Shown here piece by piece: positions 52,766 through 62,219 of a stretch of 64,000 nucleotides of DNA (position 1 is its first letter; every line of letters starts with the position of its first letter). The DNA is from Paenibacillus sp. MBLB1832 (lineage in GTDB: Bacteria; Bacillota; Bacilli; Paenibacillales; NBRC-103111). Where the stretch lies: contig NZ_CP130319.1 of NCBI RefSeq assembly GCF_032271945.1, forward strand, positions 2,313,001 to 2,377,000, read 5' to 3'. A model generated the notes under the pieces. That model was given only the letters and a program-made list of their open reading frames with translations, did not search any database and had not been told where the DNA came from. Both the position numbers and the translations under genes were made by a program.

Positions 52766-53863
52766 ATGGGTAAAGCTCGCTCCGCTCCTGACATTTGGAT
52801 TATTATTCCGACCTTGCTGCTGCTGACGATCGGCGTTATTATGGTTTACAGCGCAAGCAGTGTGCTTGCTTTTCGTGAATTTGGCGATTCTTTTTATTAT
52901 TTAAAAAGACAATTGATCTTCGCGGTGCTTGGTATTGTAGCCATGTTTTTCACCATGAATGTGGATTATTTGGTATGGAAGCGGTTTGCCAAAGTGGCGT
53001 TGTTCGTTTGCTTCGGTATGCTCATTATTGTGCTTATTCCTGGAATCGGCGTCGTGCGCGGCGGCGCCCGAAGTTGGTTAGGGATTGGCGCATTCGGGAT
53101 TCAGCCCTCTGAGTTTATGAAAATTGGGATGATTCTCTTCCTAGCCAAGCTACTTTCTGAAAATCAATCCAAAGTTACGCTGCTGACCAAGGGGCTTATG
53201 CCGCCTTTAGGAATCATGGGGTTGGCCTTTGGTCTCATCATGCTGCAGCCTGATCTTGGTACAGGTGTCGTACTTGTTGGCGCTTCGCTGCTTATCATTT
53301 ATACGGCAGGTGCGAGATTGCTTCATCTCTCGTATCTAGGTATGATAGGAGTTGCTGGTTTTGTAGGTCTGGTTATTGCTGCGCCGTATCGACTAAAACG
53401 AATTACTGCGTTCCTTGATCCATGGCAAGATCCGTTAGGCGCTGGCTATCAATCGATTCAGTCTTTATATGCGATTGGACCAGGCGGCTTAGTTGGGCTG
53501 GGGCTCGGGATGAGCAGGCAGAAATACAGTTATTTACCTGAACCGCAAACCGATTTTATTTTCTCCATCATAGGTGAAGAACTTGGTTTCATTGGCGGCG
53601 CTCTCGTGCTGTTGTTATTTACGATATTGGTTTGGAGAGGCATGCGTGCAGCGATTACCGCCCCAGACACATTTGCTAGTCTTATTGCAGTTGGTATTAT
53701 CGGCATGATCGCCGTTCAAGTAATTATTAATATTGGTGTAGTTATTGGTATGTTTCCAGTAACCGGCATAACATTGCCGTTCATAAGTGCAGGGGGGTCG
53801 TCCTTGACGCTTATGCTGACATCCGTCGGCATCCTGCTTAATATATCCCGCTATTCGAGGTGA
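52766..53863 (+). CDS. spoVE: SEDS family glycosyltransferase SpoVE (FtsW/RodA/SpoVE)
   Basis: 365 residues, ten membrane helices. [25 protein letters not shown] at the start, [95 protein letters not shown] and [18 protein letters not shown] are SEDS signatures. The length and the position between murD and murG are those of B. subtilis spoVE, which makes cortex glycan with SpoVD; in some Firmicutes the gene at this position is called ftsW, so a vegetative role is not excluded. The frame extends to 52724, but AGAGGTG points to ATG 52766. Confidence 0.9.
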   Translation: MGKARSAPDIWIIIPTLLLLTIGVIMVYSASSVLAFREFGDSFYYLKRQLIFAVLGIVAMFFTMNVDYLVWKRFAKVALFVCFGMLIIVLIPGIGVVRGGARSWLGIGAFGIQPSEFMKIGMILFLAKLLSENQSKVTLLTKGLMPPLGIMGLAFGLIMLQPDLGTGVVLVGASLLIIYTAGARLLHLSYLGMIGVAGFVGLVIAAPYRLKRITAFLDPWQDPLGAGYQSIQSLYAIGPGGLVGLGLGMSRQKYSYLPEPQTDFIFSIIGEELGFIGGALVLLLFTILVWRGMRAAITAPDTFASLIAVGIIGMIAVQVIINIGVVIGMFPVTGITLPFISAGGSSLTLMLTSVGILLNISRYSR

Positions 53864-53870
53864 CAGGGGA

Positions 53871-54941
53871 ATGAGAAAGATCGTTTTTACCGGAGGTGGC
53901 TCCGCAGGCCATGTGACGCCTAATCTAGCACTCATCCATAGGCTGAAAGCGCATGGTTGGGAGATTGCTTACATAGGCTCGGACACTGGTATTGAGAAAG
54001 ACATTATTGATCGAGAAGGGGTGCCCTTTTATCCGATTTCTTCGGGAAAGCTGCGCCGTTATTTCGACTTAAAAAATATAAAAGATCCTTTCAAAGTGAT
54101 GAAAGGTGTGTATGAATCGTATCGATTGCTGAAACGTTTGAAGCCCGCCATCGTCTTTTCGAAAGGCGGGTTCGTTTCTGTTCCGGTCGTTCTGGGAAGT
54201 CGAATGAATAAGATTCCGGTCATCATTCACGAGTCTGATATGACGCCTGGACTGGCCAATAAAATTTCAATTCCTTTTGCAACGAAGGTATGTGTGACTT
54301 TTCCTGAATCCCTCTCGCATATCCAAAGTGGCAAATCGATCTTGACGGGACTGCCGATCCGTGAACAAATCAACAGCGGGAAAGCGTCCCGCGCTTTGCA
54401 GTTATGCGACTTTCACACGCAGAAGCCAGTGGTTCTTATTATGGGAGGCAGCTTAGGGTCTCAAGTGCTGAATACAGCTGTACGAGCAAATCTAGGGCGT
54501 TTACTTAGCCGTTTTCAGGTGATTCATCTTTGCGGCAAGGGCAACATCGACATGGAATTGCTTCACACACGCGGCTATAAGCAATTCGAGTACTTGAATG
54601 AAGAGCTTCCCGATGTATTAGCAATGACGGATCTCGTTATTTCACGTGCGGGTGCCACGTCAATTTTTGAATTTTTGGGCTTGGAGAAGCCGATGTTGCT
54701 CATTCCATTATCGCTACAAGCTAGCCGTGGTGATCAGATTCTAAATGCAGCGTCCTTCCAGAAAGCTGGATACGCCGATGTCTTACAAGAAGAAGATCTA
54801 ACCGCTGAGGTGTTGGTTGAGCGCGTTGAGGCACTATATAACAATCGTGAGACTTATAAAGCCGCGATGCAATCACGCGATGTAACGGATGCTGTCTCCG
54901 CCATCGTCAAACTCATTGAAGCACATAGCCGTACGTCATGA
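53871..54941 (+). CDS. murG: Lipid II synthase MurG (GlcNAc transferase)
   Basis: 356 residues. [25 protein letters not shown] (first glycine loop), [39 protein letters not shown], and [27 protein letters not shown]. It adds GlcNAc to lipid I on the inner face of the membrane. The start ATG 53871 lies 8 bases after spoVE, with GACAGGGG upstream. Confidence 0.96.
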   Translation: MRKIVFTGGGSAGHVTPNLALIHRLKAHGWEIAYIGSDTGIEKDIIDREGVPFYPISSGKLRRYFDLKNIKDPFKVMKGVYESYRLLKRLKPAIVFSKGGFVSVPVVLGSRMNKIPVIIHESDMTPGLANKISIPFATKVCVTFPESLSHIQSGKSILTGLPIREQINSGKASRALQLCDFHTQKPVVLIMGGSLGSQVLNTAVRANLGRLLSRFQVIHLCGKGNIDMELLHTRGYKQFEYLNEELPDVLAMTDLVISRAGATSIFEFLGLEKPMLLIPLSLQASRGDQILNAASFQKAGYADVLQEEDLTAEVLVERVEALYNNRETYKAAMQSRDVTDAVSAIVKLIEAHSRTS

Positions 54942-55148
54942 TTTTGTTAAAGCGTATAGGCGATTGTCACACTCTATCCGATTTTACATAAACTACACTA
55001 TAACCGTGACAGACACCTAAGGCTCCATAAGCCACCTGATTAGCGAAGAAAAGGCCAACTTCGAGAAGGTCCTTATGGATGAAATGAGGAGACTACCTTC
55101 GGTAAGTCCTATCATTTCTTACCATGCGTTCTGTGAAGGAGGTTTCCC
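54942..55148 (+). promoter_or_regulatory. murG-murB intergenic leader with possible hairpins
   Basis: 207 bases without a gene. CTCCATAAG at about 55022 can pair with CTTATGGA at about 55070, and GACTACC/GGTAAGTC forms a small hairpin near 55090. No convincing promoter: TTGTCA near 54964 has only a poor -10 at 17 bp. Regulatory meaning uncertain. Confidence 0.3.
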
Positions 55149-56054
55149 ATGCAGAAGTTAATATCCGATTTACAGGCATCCAATTTTGGCGAGATAAGAA
55201 CGAATGAACGTCTAGCTCCCTATACCACTTGGAAAATCGGCGGACCTGCTGATTGCTTGATTATTCCCTATTCCAAAGAGCAAGTTGTTGCTGCCATATG
55301 TTTTCTTCATGAACGCGGCGTCCCTTGGACGATTATCGGTCGAGGCTCCAACTTGCTTGTCAGTGACAAAGGGATTCGCGGTGTTGTGATTAAGCTAGGC
55401 CAGGCGCTGGATACACTCCGCTTTGACGGCACAACGGTCTATGCGGGCGGTTCCTATTCGTTCATTAAATTGTCTGTCTTGGCGGCCAAAGAAGGGTTAA
55501 CTGGAATGGAGTTCGCTTCTGGTATTCCAGGTTCAGTGGGAGGCGCCGTTTACATGAATGCAGGGGCCCACGGGTCCGATGTGTCACGCATACTCAAGCA
55601 GGCTGAAGTCATCCTAGACACTGGGGAATTGGTCGTCATGCAGGCAGAAGACTTAAAGTATGCCTATCGTCATTCGATTTTGCATACGTTGCCTGGCATC
55701 GTAACAGAGGCTGTTTTTGAACTACAGGCGGGAGATCGCCACGAAATCGCTGGAGCCATGGCGGCTTATCGGGATCGGCGTCTTCGCACGCAACCGCTTC
55801 AATTAGCTTGCGCTGGCAGTGTGTTCCGCAACCCCGCAGGGGGATTCGCAGCGAAGCTTATCGAAGAAGCAGGCCTGAAAGGCAAACGTGTCGGTGGAGC
55901 AGAAATATCAACGCTACACGCCAATTTCATTGTGAACACTGGAGATGCTACAGCCGAGGACGTTCTTGCTCTTATCAACGAAGTACAGCTCATCGTAGAG
56001 AACATGTACGGTATTAAGCTTGTACCCGAGGTATTGGTAATGGGTGAGAGGTAA
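55149..56054 (+). CDS. murB: UDP-N-acetylenolpyruvoylglucosamine reductase
   Basis: 301 residues. LAPYTTWKIGGPADCLIIPYS near 22, WTIIGRGSNLLVSDKGIRGVVI near 57, GMEFASGIPGSVGGAVYMNAGAHGSDVS near 118, CAGSVFRNPAGGFAAKLIEEAGLKGKRVGGAEIS near 220 (Ser of GSVFRNP is the catalytic acid of type II MurB) and STLHANFIVNTGDATAEDVLALI. The FAD enzyme reduces the enolpyruvyl ether to the lactyl group of UDP-MurNAc. AAGGAGG precedes ATG 55149. Confidence 0.96.
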   Translation: MQKLISDLQASNFGEIRTNERLAPYTTWKIGGPADCLIIPYSKEQVVAAICFLHERGVPWTIIGRGSNLLVSDKGIRGVVIKLGQALDTLRFDGTTVYAGGSYSFIKLSVLAAKEGLTGMEFASGIPGSVGGAVYMNAGAHGSDVSRILKQAEVILDTGELVVMQAEDLKYAYRHSILHTLPGIVTEAVFELQAGDRHEIAGAMAAYRDRRLRTQPLQLACAGSVFRNPAGGFAAKLIEEAGLKGKRVGGAEISTLHANFIVNTGDATAEDVLALINEVQLIVENMYGIKLVPEVLVMGER

Positions 56055-56069
56055 ATCGGAGGTGGAATT

Positions 56070-57338
56070 TTGGAGAAGCTCGTTATCGAAGGTGGAAAAC
56101 CTCTTACAGGAGCCATCCAGATACACGGCGCGAAAAACGCCGCATTACCAATCTTAGCTGCCTGCGTGCTTGCTAGCGGCACGCATACACTGCACAATGT
56201 TCCGAATCTGCTCGATATCGACACAATGCTGGGCATACTGCGCGCATTAGGTTGTCGGGCCGAGCAGCAAGGAGATACGGTGACGATCACAACATCCACA
56301 GCACATTCCTCCCATATCCCAGAAGAATTAATGGGTCAGATGCGATCTTCCATTTTTCTAATGGGTCCACTACTCGCAAGATTCGGAAGTGTCACTGTCT
56401 ACCAACCAGGCGGCTGTGCCATTGGAGAACGGAAAATCGACTTGCACCTCAAAGGCTTACAGTCGCTAGGCGCGGAGATTGAAGAGTTCTCGAACCGGAT
56501 CGTGTGTACCGCTGAATCCTTGCAAGGCAATGAGATTTTCCTGGACTTTCCAAGTGTTGGCGCAACTGAGAATATCATGATGGCTGCTGTCAGAGCAGAA
56601 GGCATAACGACCATTTATAACGCGGCTCGTGAGCCTGAGATTCAAGATTTGCAAAACTTCTTAAATGCCATGGGGGCCGACATTATTGGCGCGGGGACGG
56701 ATACGATCACCATTCGTGGTGTCAAAACGCTTACGCCAGGCACGTATCGGATTATTCCAGACCGCATCGTTGCCGGTACTTTTCTCGTAGCAGCAGCAGC
56801 GACCAAAGGGAATATTTCATTGGAACGTGTAAATCCTGCGCATTTAACCTCTGTTATCCATGTGCTTAAGCGTGCAGGTGTTCAAATCATCGCGGACGGT
56901 GATATAATACATGTAAGCTGTCCGACAAGACCCAAGGCTGTAGAGCGTATAGTAACATCGCCGCATCCTTCATTTCCGACAGATCTGCAATCACAGGTTA
57001 TGGTACTGCTGTCGCTAGCAGATGGATTAAGTGTAATGAAAGAAACGATATTTGAAGGTAGATTTAAGCACGTGGATGAACTGGCTCGTATGGGGGCGGA
57101 TATTCGCGTAGACATGAGTTCAGCCTTTATTCGCGGTGTGCCTCGACTATATGGCGCTACAGTTGAGGCAACTGATTTACGGGCTGGTGCCGCACTTGTA
57201 ATCGCTGGTTTGGCCGCGCATGGCACGACGATCGTTGAACAAATTCATCATATTGATAGAGGATATGATAGAATTGAGCATATGCTGACTAGTTTAGGTG
57301 CCTCAGTACTACGTCAAGCTCCAGTTCCGAGTGAGTAA
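56070..57338 (+). CDS. murA: UDP-GlcNAc 1-carboxyvinyltransferase
   Basis: 422 residues. HGAKNAALPILAACVL near 19 (catalytic KN pair), Cys116 in YQPGGCAIGER (the fosfomycin target), DFPSVGATENIMMAAV near 164, PDRIVAGTFLVAAAAT and RAGAALVIAGLAAHG. First committed step of peptidoglycan synthesis. Start TTG 56070 with GGAGGTGG 6 bases upstream. The loop ends GERKIDLHL, where GARPIDLHL is common, so Ala-Pro is replaced by Glu-Lys. A terminator follows. Confidence 0.95.
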   Translation: MEKLVIEGGKPLTGAIQIHGAKNAALPILAACVLASGTHTLHNVPNLLDIDTMLGILRALGCRAEQQGDTVTITTSTAHSSHIPEELMGQMRSSIFLMGPLLARFGSVTVYQPGGCAIGERKIDLHLKGLQSLGAEIEEFSNRIVCTAESLQGNEIFLDFPSVGATENIMMAAVRAEGITTIYNAAREPEIQDLQNFLNAMGADIIGAGTDTITIRGVKTLTPGTYRIIPDRIVAGTFLVAAAATKGNISLERVNPAHLTSVIHVLKRAGVQIIADGDIIHVSCPTRPKAVERIVTSPHPSFPTDLQSQVMVLLSLADGLSVMKETIFEGRFKHVDELARMGADIRVDMSSAFIRGVPRLYGATVEATDLRAGAALVIAGLAAHGTTIVEQIHHIDRGYDRIEHMLTSLGASVLRQAPVPSE

Positions 57339-57350
57339 TCTTGCAGATTC

Positions 57351-57398
57351 ATCGCGTATCCCTTCCTGCATGCAGGAGGGGATACACGATTTCTATTT
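57351..57398 (+). terminator. Terminator after murA
   Basis: ATCG-GTATCCC/GGGGATAC-CGAT with a single bulge pair and an inner TCCTGCATGCAGGA palindrome, followed by TTCTATTT. It would partially insulate divIB from the upstream dcw genes. Confidence 0.75.
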
Positions 57399-57436
57399 AA
57401 AAATGTCATTTTCATTTCTACTAGGTGGTGCCCCTC

Positions 57437-58252
57437 TTGTCCGAAGATCAGAAAGTGCCTGCATTACAACCAGTTCCTAAGCCGCGATCGCGTACGAATC
57501 GGAAACTGCTCGTCTTACTGTTACTTTTTTTTATGACCGTCCTGATCATCTTGTTTTTTCAATCTTCCCTCAGTAAAATCAGCCAAGTGGAAATCGAGGG
57601 AAATGAACTGCTCGCGCCAGATACAGTTGGACAAGCTAGTCAGCTCAAAGTAGGTGACCGGTTCTTTGCAGTGAGTTCCTCTACGATCGGGAATCGCATC
57701 GCTGCGCTGCCAATGGTGAAACATGTCGAGGTGAAGAAGTCCTTCCCAGGCGTCATCCGCATTCATGTGGAGGAATATCCGAAGGTAGCTTTCCAAGTTG
57801 ATGCGCAAGGGAAGAAATATGCCATCCTGGCAGATGCTAGTTTCATTGCTTTGCCTGCTGGCAGCAGTATTCCGCTGGATATGCCCATCTTATCGGGCTG
57901 GAATGATCAGGATCCGAATAAGCTTGCGCTATGTAAAGCATTGGATACGATTCCCAAGAGTGCCTTGTCCGATATTTCTGAAATTAAGCCAGATCCATCC
58001 GAGTCTTATCCGGATAAAATCAAGCTGTACACACGTTCACAATACGAAGTGTTTACAACGATCTCTTATTTGCCTGACAAAATTGATAACCTCCCAGGTT
58101 ATATTGCTAGCTTGCAAGAGAATCACATAATGAGCGGCGCGATTACGATGTTGGAAGCGGAATATCACACACCATTTGGTTCAAATGCGGTGTCTAAAGC
58201 GGATTCGAAAGGTGATCCCAAGTCCACGCCAAAAGTAACGCCGAAACCATAG
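57437..58252 (+). CDS. divIB: Cell division protein DivIB (FtsQ homologue)
   Basis: About 271 residues. A short cytoplasmic N-terminus, one membrane helix (LLVLLLLFFMTVLIILFF, about 24-41), a POTRA domain (KISQVEIEGNELLAPDTVGQASQLKVGDRFFAVSSSTIGNRIAALPMVKHVEVKKSFPGVIRIHVEEYPKVAFQ), a beta domain, and a Lys/Ser/Thr/Pro-rich tail ending TPKVTPKP. It links FtsL-DivIC to the septal synthase. TTG 57437 lies six bases after AGGTGGTG; the earlier GTGs fall inside that site. Confidence 0.9.
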   Translation: MSEDQKVPALQPVPKPRSRTNRKLLVLLLLFFMTVLIILFFQSSLSKISQVEIEGNELLAPDTVGQASQLKVGDRFFAVSSSTIGNRIAALPMVKHVEVKKSFPGVIRIHVEEYPKVAFQVDAQGKKYAILADASFIALPAGSSIPLDMPILSGWNDQDPNKLALCKALDTIPKSALSDISEIKPDPSESYPDKIKLYTRSQYEVFTTISYLPDKIDNLPGYIASLQENHIMSGAITMLEAEYHTPFGSNAVSKADSKGDPKSTPKVTPKP

Positions 58253-58462
58253 AAACGTGAACAGCGCGTGAAGACTGACAAAAAAAAGCGGAATAGACTA
58301 CTCAATCTCTGAAATAAATGTTAAAATTAGTTTTATGGTTAAATAGGATATATCTGTTCACTCAATTTGTTCTTGTCTGCATAAGCAAAGAACATCTGAA
58401 TTCTACAAAAATTACACGTGAAATTTGCAGCTTTTCTAAAAAGTAAAAAAAATGTAGAAAAA

Positions 58463-58489
58463 AGAGGGAAAATGGCGGTTGTGTGGAAT
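58463..58489 (+). promoter_or_regulatory. Candidate sigma-H promoter of ftsA-ftsZ
   Basis: AGAGGGAAA (58463-58471) and GTGGAAT (58483-58489) separated by 11 bases fit the sigma-H consensus RnAGGAwWW / RnnGAAT with one mismatch. B. subtilis ftsAZ also has a sigma-H promoter used at sporulation onset. The 298-base gap from 58253 to 58551 contains no gene. Confidence 0.55.
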
Positions 58490-58551
58490 ACGTATAGGAG
58501 TCTTTATGAAATTTTCGCAATATTACCTAAGTTACAGGAGGTGCCAGGGGC

Positions 58552-59796
58552 TTGAGCAACAATGATATCATTGTTAGTTTAGACATCGGTACATCCAAAG
58601 TTCGAGCTATTATTGGGGAAGTCGTGAACGGAACCATTAATATAATAGGAGTGGGATCTGCCGAGTCAGAGGGTATTCGTAAGGGCGCCATCGTTGATAT
58701 TGATCAAACTGTGCAATCCATTCGCAGTGCTATTGATCATGCTGAACGTATGGTCGGCATACAAATTTCCGAGGTTTACGTTGGTATTTCGGGGAATCAT
58801 ATTTCTTTACAATCCAGTCACGGCGTTGTAGCCGTTTCCAATGAAGACCGTGAGATTGGTGAGGAAGATATTGATCGCGTAATTCAAGCGGCAAGAGTCA
58901 TCGCATTACCTCCCGAACGTGAAATAATTGGAGTCGTACCTAAGCAATATTTAGTGGACGGACAAGAAGGTATTAACGATCCGCGTGGTATGATCGGAGT
59001 TCGCTTGGAAGTCGAAGCAACGATTATTACTGGAGCGAAGACAGGCATACATAATTTAATCCGCGTTGTGGAAAAATCCGAACTGAAGGTTTCTGGACTT
59101 ATCCTCATGTCCCTCGCATCTGGAAATTTGGCACTTTCCAAAGATGAGAAAGCTGTTGGGACCGTGCTGGTTGATATCGGCGCCGGTGCAACGACGATTG
59201 CTGTGTTTGATCAGGGGAACCTGGTTGCGACTTCAACCATTCAAATCGGCGGCGAATTTATCTCAAACGATATTTCGATTGGACTTCACACTCAATTGGA
59301 AATTGCTGAGAAAATCAAGCTGAAATATGGTTGTGCATCTGTCGAAGATTCCGCGGCTGATCAAGTGTTCAAAATTACGAGAATGGGAAGCAATGTCGAA
59401 AAGGAATTCTCGCAAGTAGACCTTGCTAACATTATCGAACCACGTGTCGAAGAAATTTTTCAATTGATTCGCGCAGAAGTTCACCGTCTCGGCTTCAGCC
59501 ATTTAGCTGGCGGCTATGTGCTTACGGGCGGAACTGTTTGTATGCCAGGGATGTTGGCCATTGCACAATCCGAGTTGGCCACATCTGTTCGTATCGCAGT
59601 GCCTGATTTTATTGGTGTACGTGATCCTTCTTATACAAGCGGTGTCGGTATTATTCAATTTGTATCCAAATACATGAAGAATCGTAACTCAGGCATGGTC
59701 AAGAAGCTGGTTACAAAGACTACCAAAAAATCCTCCGATAGTCAAAAGCCAGGTTGGTTTGAAAAAGTTAAAAATTTCTTCAGTGATTTTATTTAG
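58552..59796 (+). CDS. ftsA: Cell division protein FtsA (actin-like)
   Basis: 414 residues. Actin-fold ATPase motifs: IIVSLDIGTSKVRAIIGEV (phosphate 1), VLVDIGAGATTIAVFDQGNL (phosphate 2), GGYVLTGGTVCMPGM (adenosine). The SHS2 (1C) domain lies near 80-160, and a C-terminal amphipathic helix (PGWFEKVKNFFSDFI) anchors it to the membrane. It tethers FtsZ. Start TTG 58552 with AGGAGGTG seven bases upstream. Confidence 0.96.
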   Translation: MSNNDIIVSLDIGTSKVRAIIGEVVNGTINIIGVGSAESEGIRKGAIVDIDQTVQSIRSAIDHAERMVGIQISEVYVGISGNHISLQSSHGVVAVSNEDREIGEEDIDRVIQAARVIALPPEREIIGVVPKQYLVDGQEGINDPRGMIGVRLEVEATIITGAKTGIHNLIRVVEKSELKVSGLILMSLASGNLALSKDEKAVGTVLVDIGAGATTIAVFDQGNLVATSTIQIGGEFISNDISIGLHTQLEIAEKIKLKYGCASVEDSAADQVFKITRMGSNVEKEFSQVDLANIIEPRVEEIFQLIRAEVHRLGFSHLAGGYVLTGGTVCMPGMLAIAQSELATSVRIAVPDFIGVRDPSYTSGVGIIQFVSKYMKNRNSGMVKKLVTKTTKKSSDSQKPGWFEKVKNFFSDFI

Positions 59797-59838
59797 TTCG
59801 TACAACCTCATTTCGTAGAATTGTTAAGGTAGGGGGAT

Positions 59839-60972
59839 ATGGCTCATATGTTTGAATTTGATATGGATTTAGACCAATTGGCTCAAATCAAAGTCATCGG
59901 TGTAGGTGGCGGCGGTTCCAATGCGGTTAATCGTATGATCGAAAACGGTGTTAAAGGTGTAGAATTTATTACAGTTAACACCGATGCACAAGCGCTTCAC
60001 CTCGCGAAGTCCGTGCATAAATTGCAAATCGGGGATAAGCTTACGCGCGGACTTGGCGCAGGTGCCAATCCAGAAGTCGGGAAGAAAGCAGCGGAAGAGT
60101 CAAGGGAGACGATTCTGAATACGCTTCGTGGCGCTGACATGGTATTCGTAACAGCAGGAATGGGCGGAGGCACAGGTACAGGAGCTGCACCTGTTATCGC
60201 CGAAATCGCGAAAGAGGTAGGTGCGCTGACGGTTGGTGTTGTTACGCGTCCGTTCACATTCGAAGGGCGGAAACGCTCATTGCAAGCAGAGCAAGGGATT
60301 GCTGCGCTAAAAGAGAAAGTAGACACCTTGATTATTATCCCGAATGACCGTCTTCTTGAGATCGTTGATAAGAAAACGCCAATGCTGGAAGCGTTCCGTG
60401 AAGCCGACAACGTTCTTCGTCAAGGTGTACAAGGTATTTCCGATTTGATCGCTGTGCCAGGTCTTATCAACTTGGACTTTGCAGATGTCAAAACGATTAT
60501 GACCGAGCGCGGCTCAGCCCTGATGGGAATTGGTGTTGCAACCGGTGAGAATCGTGCAGCAGAAGCTGCGAAGAAAGCGATCTCCTCGCCATTGTTGGAG
60601 ACATCGATCGAAGGCGCTCGTGGAGTTCTTATGAATATCACAGGCGGTATGAACCTAAGCTTGTACGAAGTCAATGAAGCTGCGGATATCGTAGCATCGG
60701 CTTCGGACATCGAGGTAAATATGATTTTCGGTGCTGTTATTGATGATAAGCTGAAAGATGAGATTCTGGTTACAGTTATTGCGACTGGCTTTGAACATAA
60801 GCAAGCGCCGATGCATCAGTCGATGAAGCGTCCTGTACAGAATCAAACGGAGTCAGCACCACCATCCGATAACAGATTGAATAATCTCAAACCTTTTGGC
60901 GCTCAGCCATCCCATGATCAATTAGATATTCCGACGTTCCTACGCAATCGCGGACGGAATACTGACAAATAA
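59839..60972 (+). CDS. ftsZ: Cell division GTPase FtsZ (tubulin homologue)
   Basis: 377 residues. [12 protein letters not shown] near 22, the tubulin signature [17 protein letters not shown] near 107, T7 loop region [11 protein letters not shown], then a variable linker ([26 protein letters not shown]) and the conserved C-terminal peptide [15 protein letters not shown] that binds FtsA. Forms the Z ring. ATG 59839 with GGTAGGGGG upstream; 42 bases after ftsA. Confidence 0.98.
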   Translation: MAHMFEFDMDLDQLAQIKVIGVGGGGSNAVNRMIENGVKGVEFITVNTDAQALHLAKSVHKLQIGDKLTRGLGAGANPEVGKKAAEESRETILNTLRGADMVFVTAGMGGGTGTGAAPVIAEIAKEVGALTVGVVTRPFTFEGRKRSLQAEQGIAALKEKVDTLIIIPNDRLLEIVDKKTPMLEAFREADNVLRQGVQGISDLIAVPGLINLDFADVKTIMTERGSALMGIGVATGENRAAEAAKKAISSPLLETSIEGARGVLMNITGGMNLSLYEVNEAADIVASASDIEVNMIFGAVIDDKLKDEILVTVIATGFEHKQAPMHQSMKRPVQNQTESAPPSDNRLNNLKPFGAQPSHDQLDIPTFLRNRGRNTDK

Positions 60973-60993
60973 TTACACAATATCTGTCTAGAG

Positions 60994-61030
60994 ACCGAAG
61001 CCCTACTACATGTAGAAGCTTCGGTTTTTT
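60994..61030 (+). terminator. Terminator after ftsZ
   Basis: ACCGAAGC/GCTTCGGT, 8 perfect pairs, with a 16-nt loop that can pair internally (CTACTACATGTAG), then TTTTT. Confidence 0.9.
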
Positions 61031-61105
61031 GTTGTTTTACCAGCATTTACGGAGTGAAATATGCCGCGTCAACTGACAAAAAAAGTAGCCGCCGACTAGC
61101 ATGTT

Positions 61106-61138
61106 TAGACAGACTTTGAAGTTAGAATCCCCTATACT
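61106..61138 (+). promoter_or_regulatory. spoIIG promoter with abnormally long spacer
   Basis: TAGACA (61106-61111, 5 of 6 to TTGACA) and TATACT (61133-61138) are separated by 21 bp. In B. subtilis the Spo0A-activated spoIIG promoter likewise has a sigma-A -35 and a TATACT box with a 22-bp spacer. Elements between them (CTTTGAA, GTTAGAA) are only partial matches to the 0A box. Confidence 0.6.
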
Positions 61139-61205
61139 GATTCAGAAGCAGCAAGTTTCGTAATGAAATTGCTAGAGAGTGTCCCACCTGGAGGTGAGTC
61201 ATCGT

Positions 61206-62129
61206 ATGGTCGTCTATGCGGATCTCATTTTCCTGCTGAACTTTCTAGTGGATGGCATCCTATTAGTGGTGACAGCAAAAACACGGAAAATAGCGTTTAA
61301 CTGGTGGAGGATAGCACTTTCAGCGGCATTAGGAGCGTCCTATGTGGTCATGATGTTTTCACCAGTTCCTACCATGCTATTTACATTTTCTGTGAAATGT
61401 ATGTGGTGTACAGGTATGATTATGACTGCTTTCGGCTATGGATCCTTACAAAATTTGTTGCGCAATATGGGAACATTCCTATTAATTAACTTCGCGGTCG
61501 CTGGCGGAATGTTCGGGATCCATTATGTGTTGGCATCCTCTTCGGATGTGATGGAAGGTATCGTATTCACCCAATCGGGTGTGTCAGCGTTCCAATTCCA
61601 GATTGGCAGTGTCATGTTCGTCCTACTGTTGCTTCTGCCTTTGATCTGGTGGTTTAGGATGGTGTTCCAGAGTAGTAAGCAACGTGAGGTGATGACGACG
61701 TATTTGGCCGAAGTCACGATCTATGTGGAAGGATTTATTGCTACTTGTAAAGGACTAATTGACACTGGAAATCAATTGTATGACCCGCTGACGCGGACCC
61801 CAGTCATGGTATTGGAGGTGACGGAGTTGGGGGATGTAGTGCCTGAGGCGTGGCTGCAACGTATTCGTTCCGCGGAAGTCGATCAAATCATCAGCGGCAT
61901 TGGTGTTGAAGAATTTGTCTGGCAGGATCGCTTGCGACTCGTTCCTTATCGAGGTGTGAACCGAAATACCCAATTTATGCTGGCTATTAAGCCAGATAAG
62001 GTGGTGATCAATCATAATGATTCCCAGTTGGAAGCGACCAAGGTGCTCATTGGACTCGATGGTGGAAAATTGTGTAGCGATGGCACTTACCAAGCGATTA
62101 TTCACCCTGCTTTAATTTCTGCTGTATAG
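61206..62129 (+). CDS. spoIIGA: Sporulation sigma-E factor-processing peptidase
   Basis: About 308 residues, matching the Bacillus protein. Five N-terminal membrane helices (VVYADLIFLLNFLVDGILLVVTA... to LLLLPLIWWFRMVF, about 1-155) and a cytoplasmic aspartic-protease-like domain with the active Asp186 in KGLIDTGNQLYDPLTRTPVMVLE. It dimerises in the septal membrane and cleaves pro-sigma-E after the SpoIIR signal from the forespore. ATG 61206 has GGAGGTGA eight bases upstream; an open frame extends to GTG 61179. Operon with sigE. Confidence 0.94.
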   Translation: MVVYADLIFLLNFLVDGILLVVTAKTRKIAFNWWRIALSAALGASYVVMMFSPVPTMLFTFSVKCMWCTGMIMTAFGYGSLQNLLRNMGTFLLINFAVAGGMFGIHYVLASSSDVMEGIVFTQSGVSAFQFQIGSVMFVLLLLLPLIWWFRMVFQSSKQREVMTTYLAEVTIYVEGFIATCKGLIDTGNQLYDPLTRTPVMVLEVTELGDVVPEAWLQRIRSAEVDQIISGIGVEEFVWQDRLRLVPYRGVNRNTQFMLAIKPDKVVINHNDSQLEATKVLIGLDGGKLCSDGTYQAIIHPALISAV

Positions 62130-62174
62130 CGCTTTCACAGAAGTCAGTTTTCCTATGGAACACGGACTAAATCG

Positions 62175-62211
62175 TACGAAGTAAGTTTTGCATAGCAAAA
62201 CTCTTAGGAGG
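62175..62211 (+). repeat. Hairpin plus ribosome-binding-site cassette, copy 2 (before sigE)
   Basis: TACGAAGTA, AGTTTTGC (62184-62191), loop ATA, GCAAAACT (62195-62202), then CTTAGGAGG. It differs from the copy before rsmH only in the loop and in two or three flanking bases. Just upstream, GAAGTCAGTTTTCC (near 62140) looks like a truncated further copy of its left part. Confidence 0.85.
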
Positions 62212-62219
62212 AAACTAAC

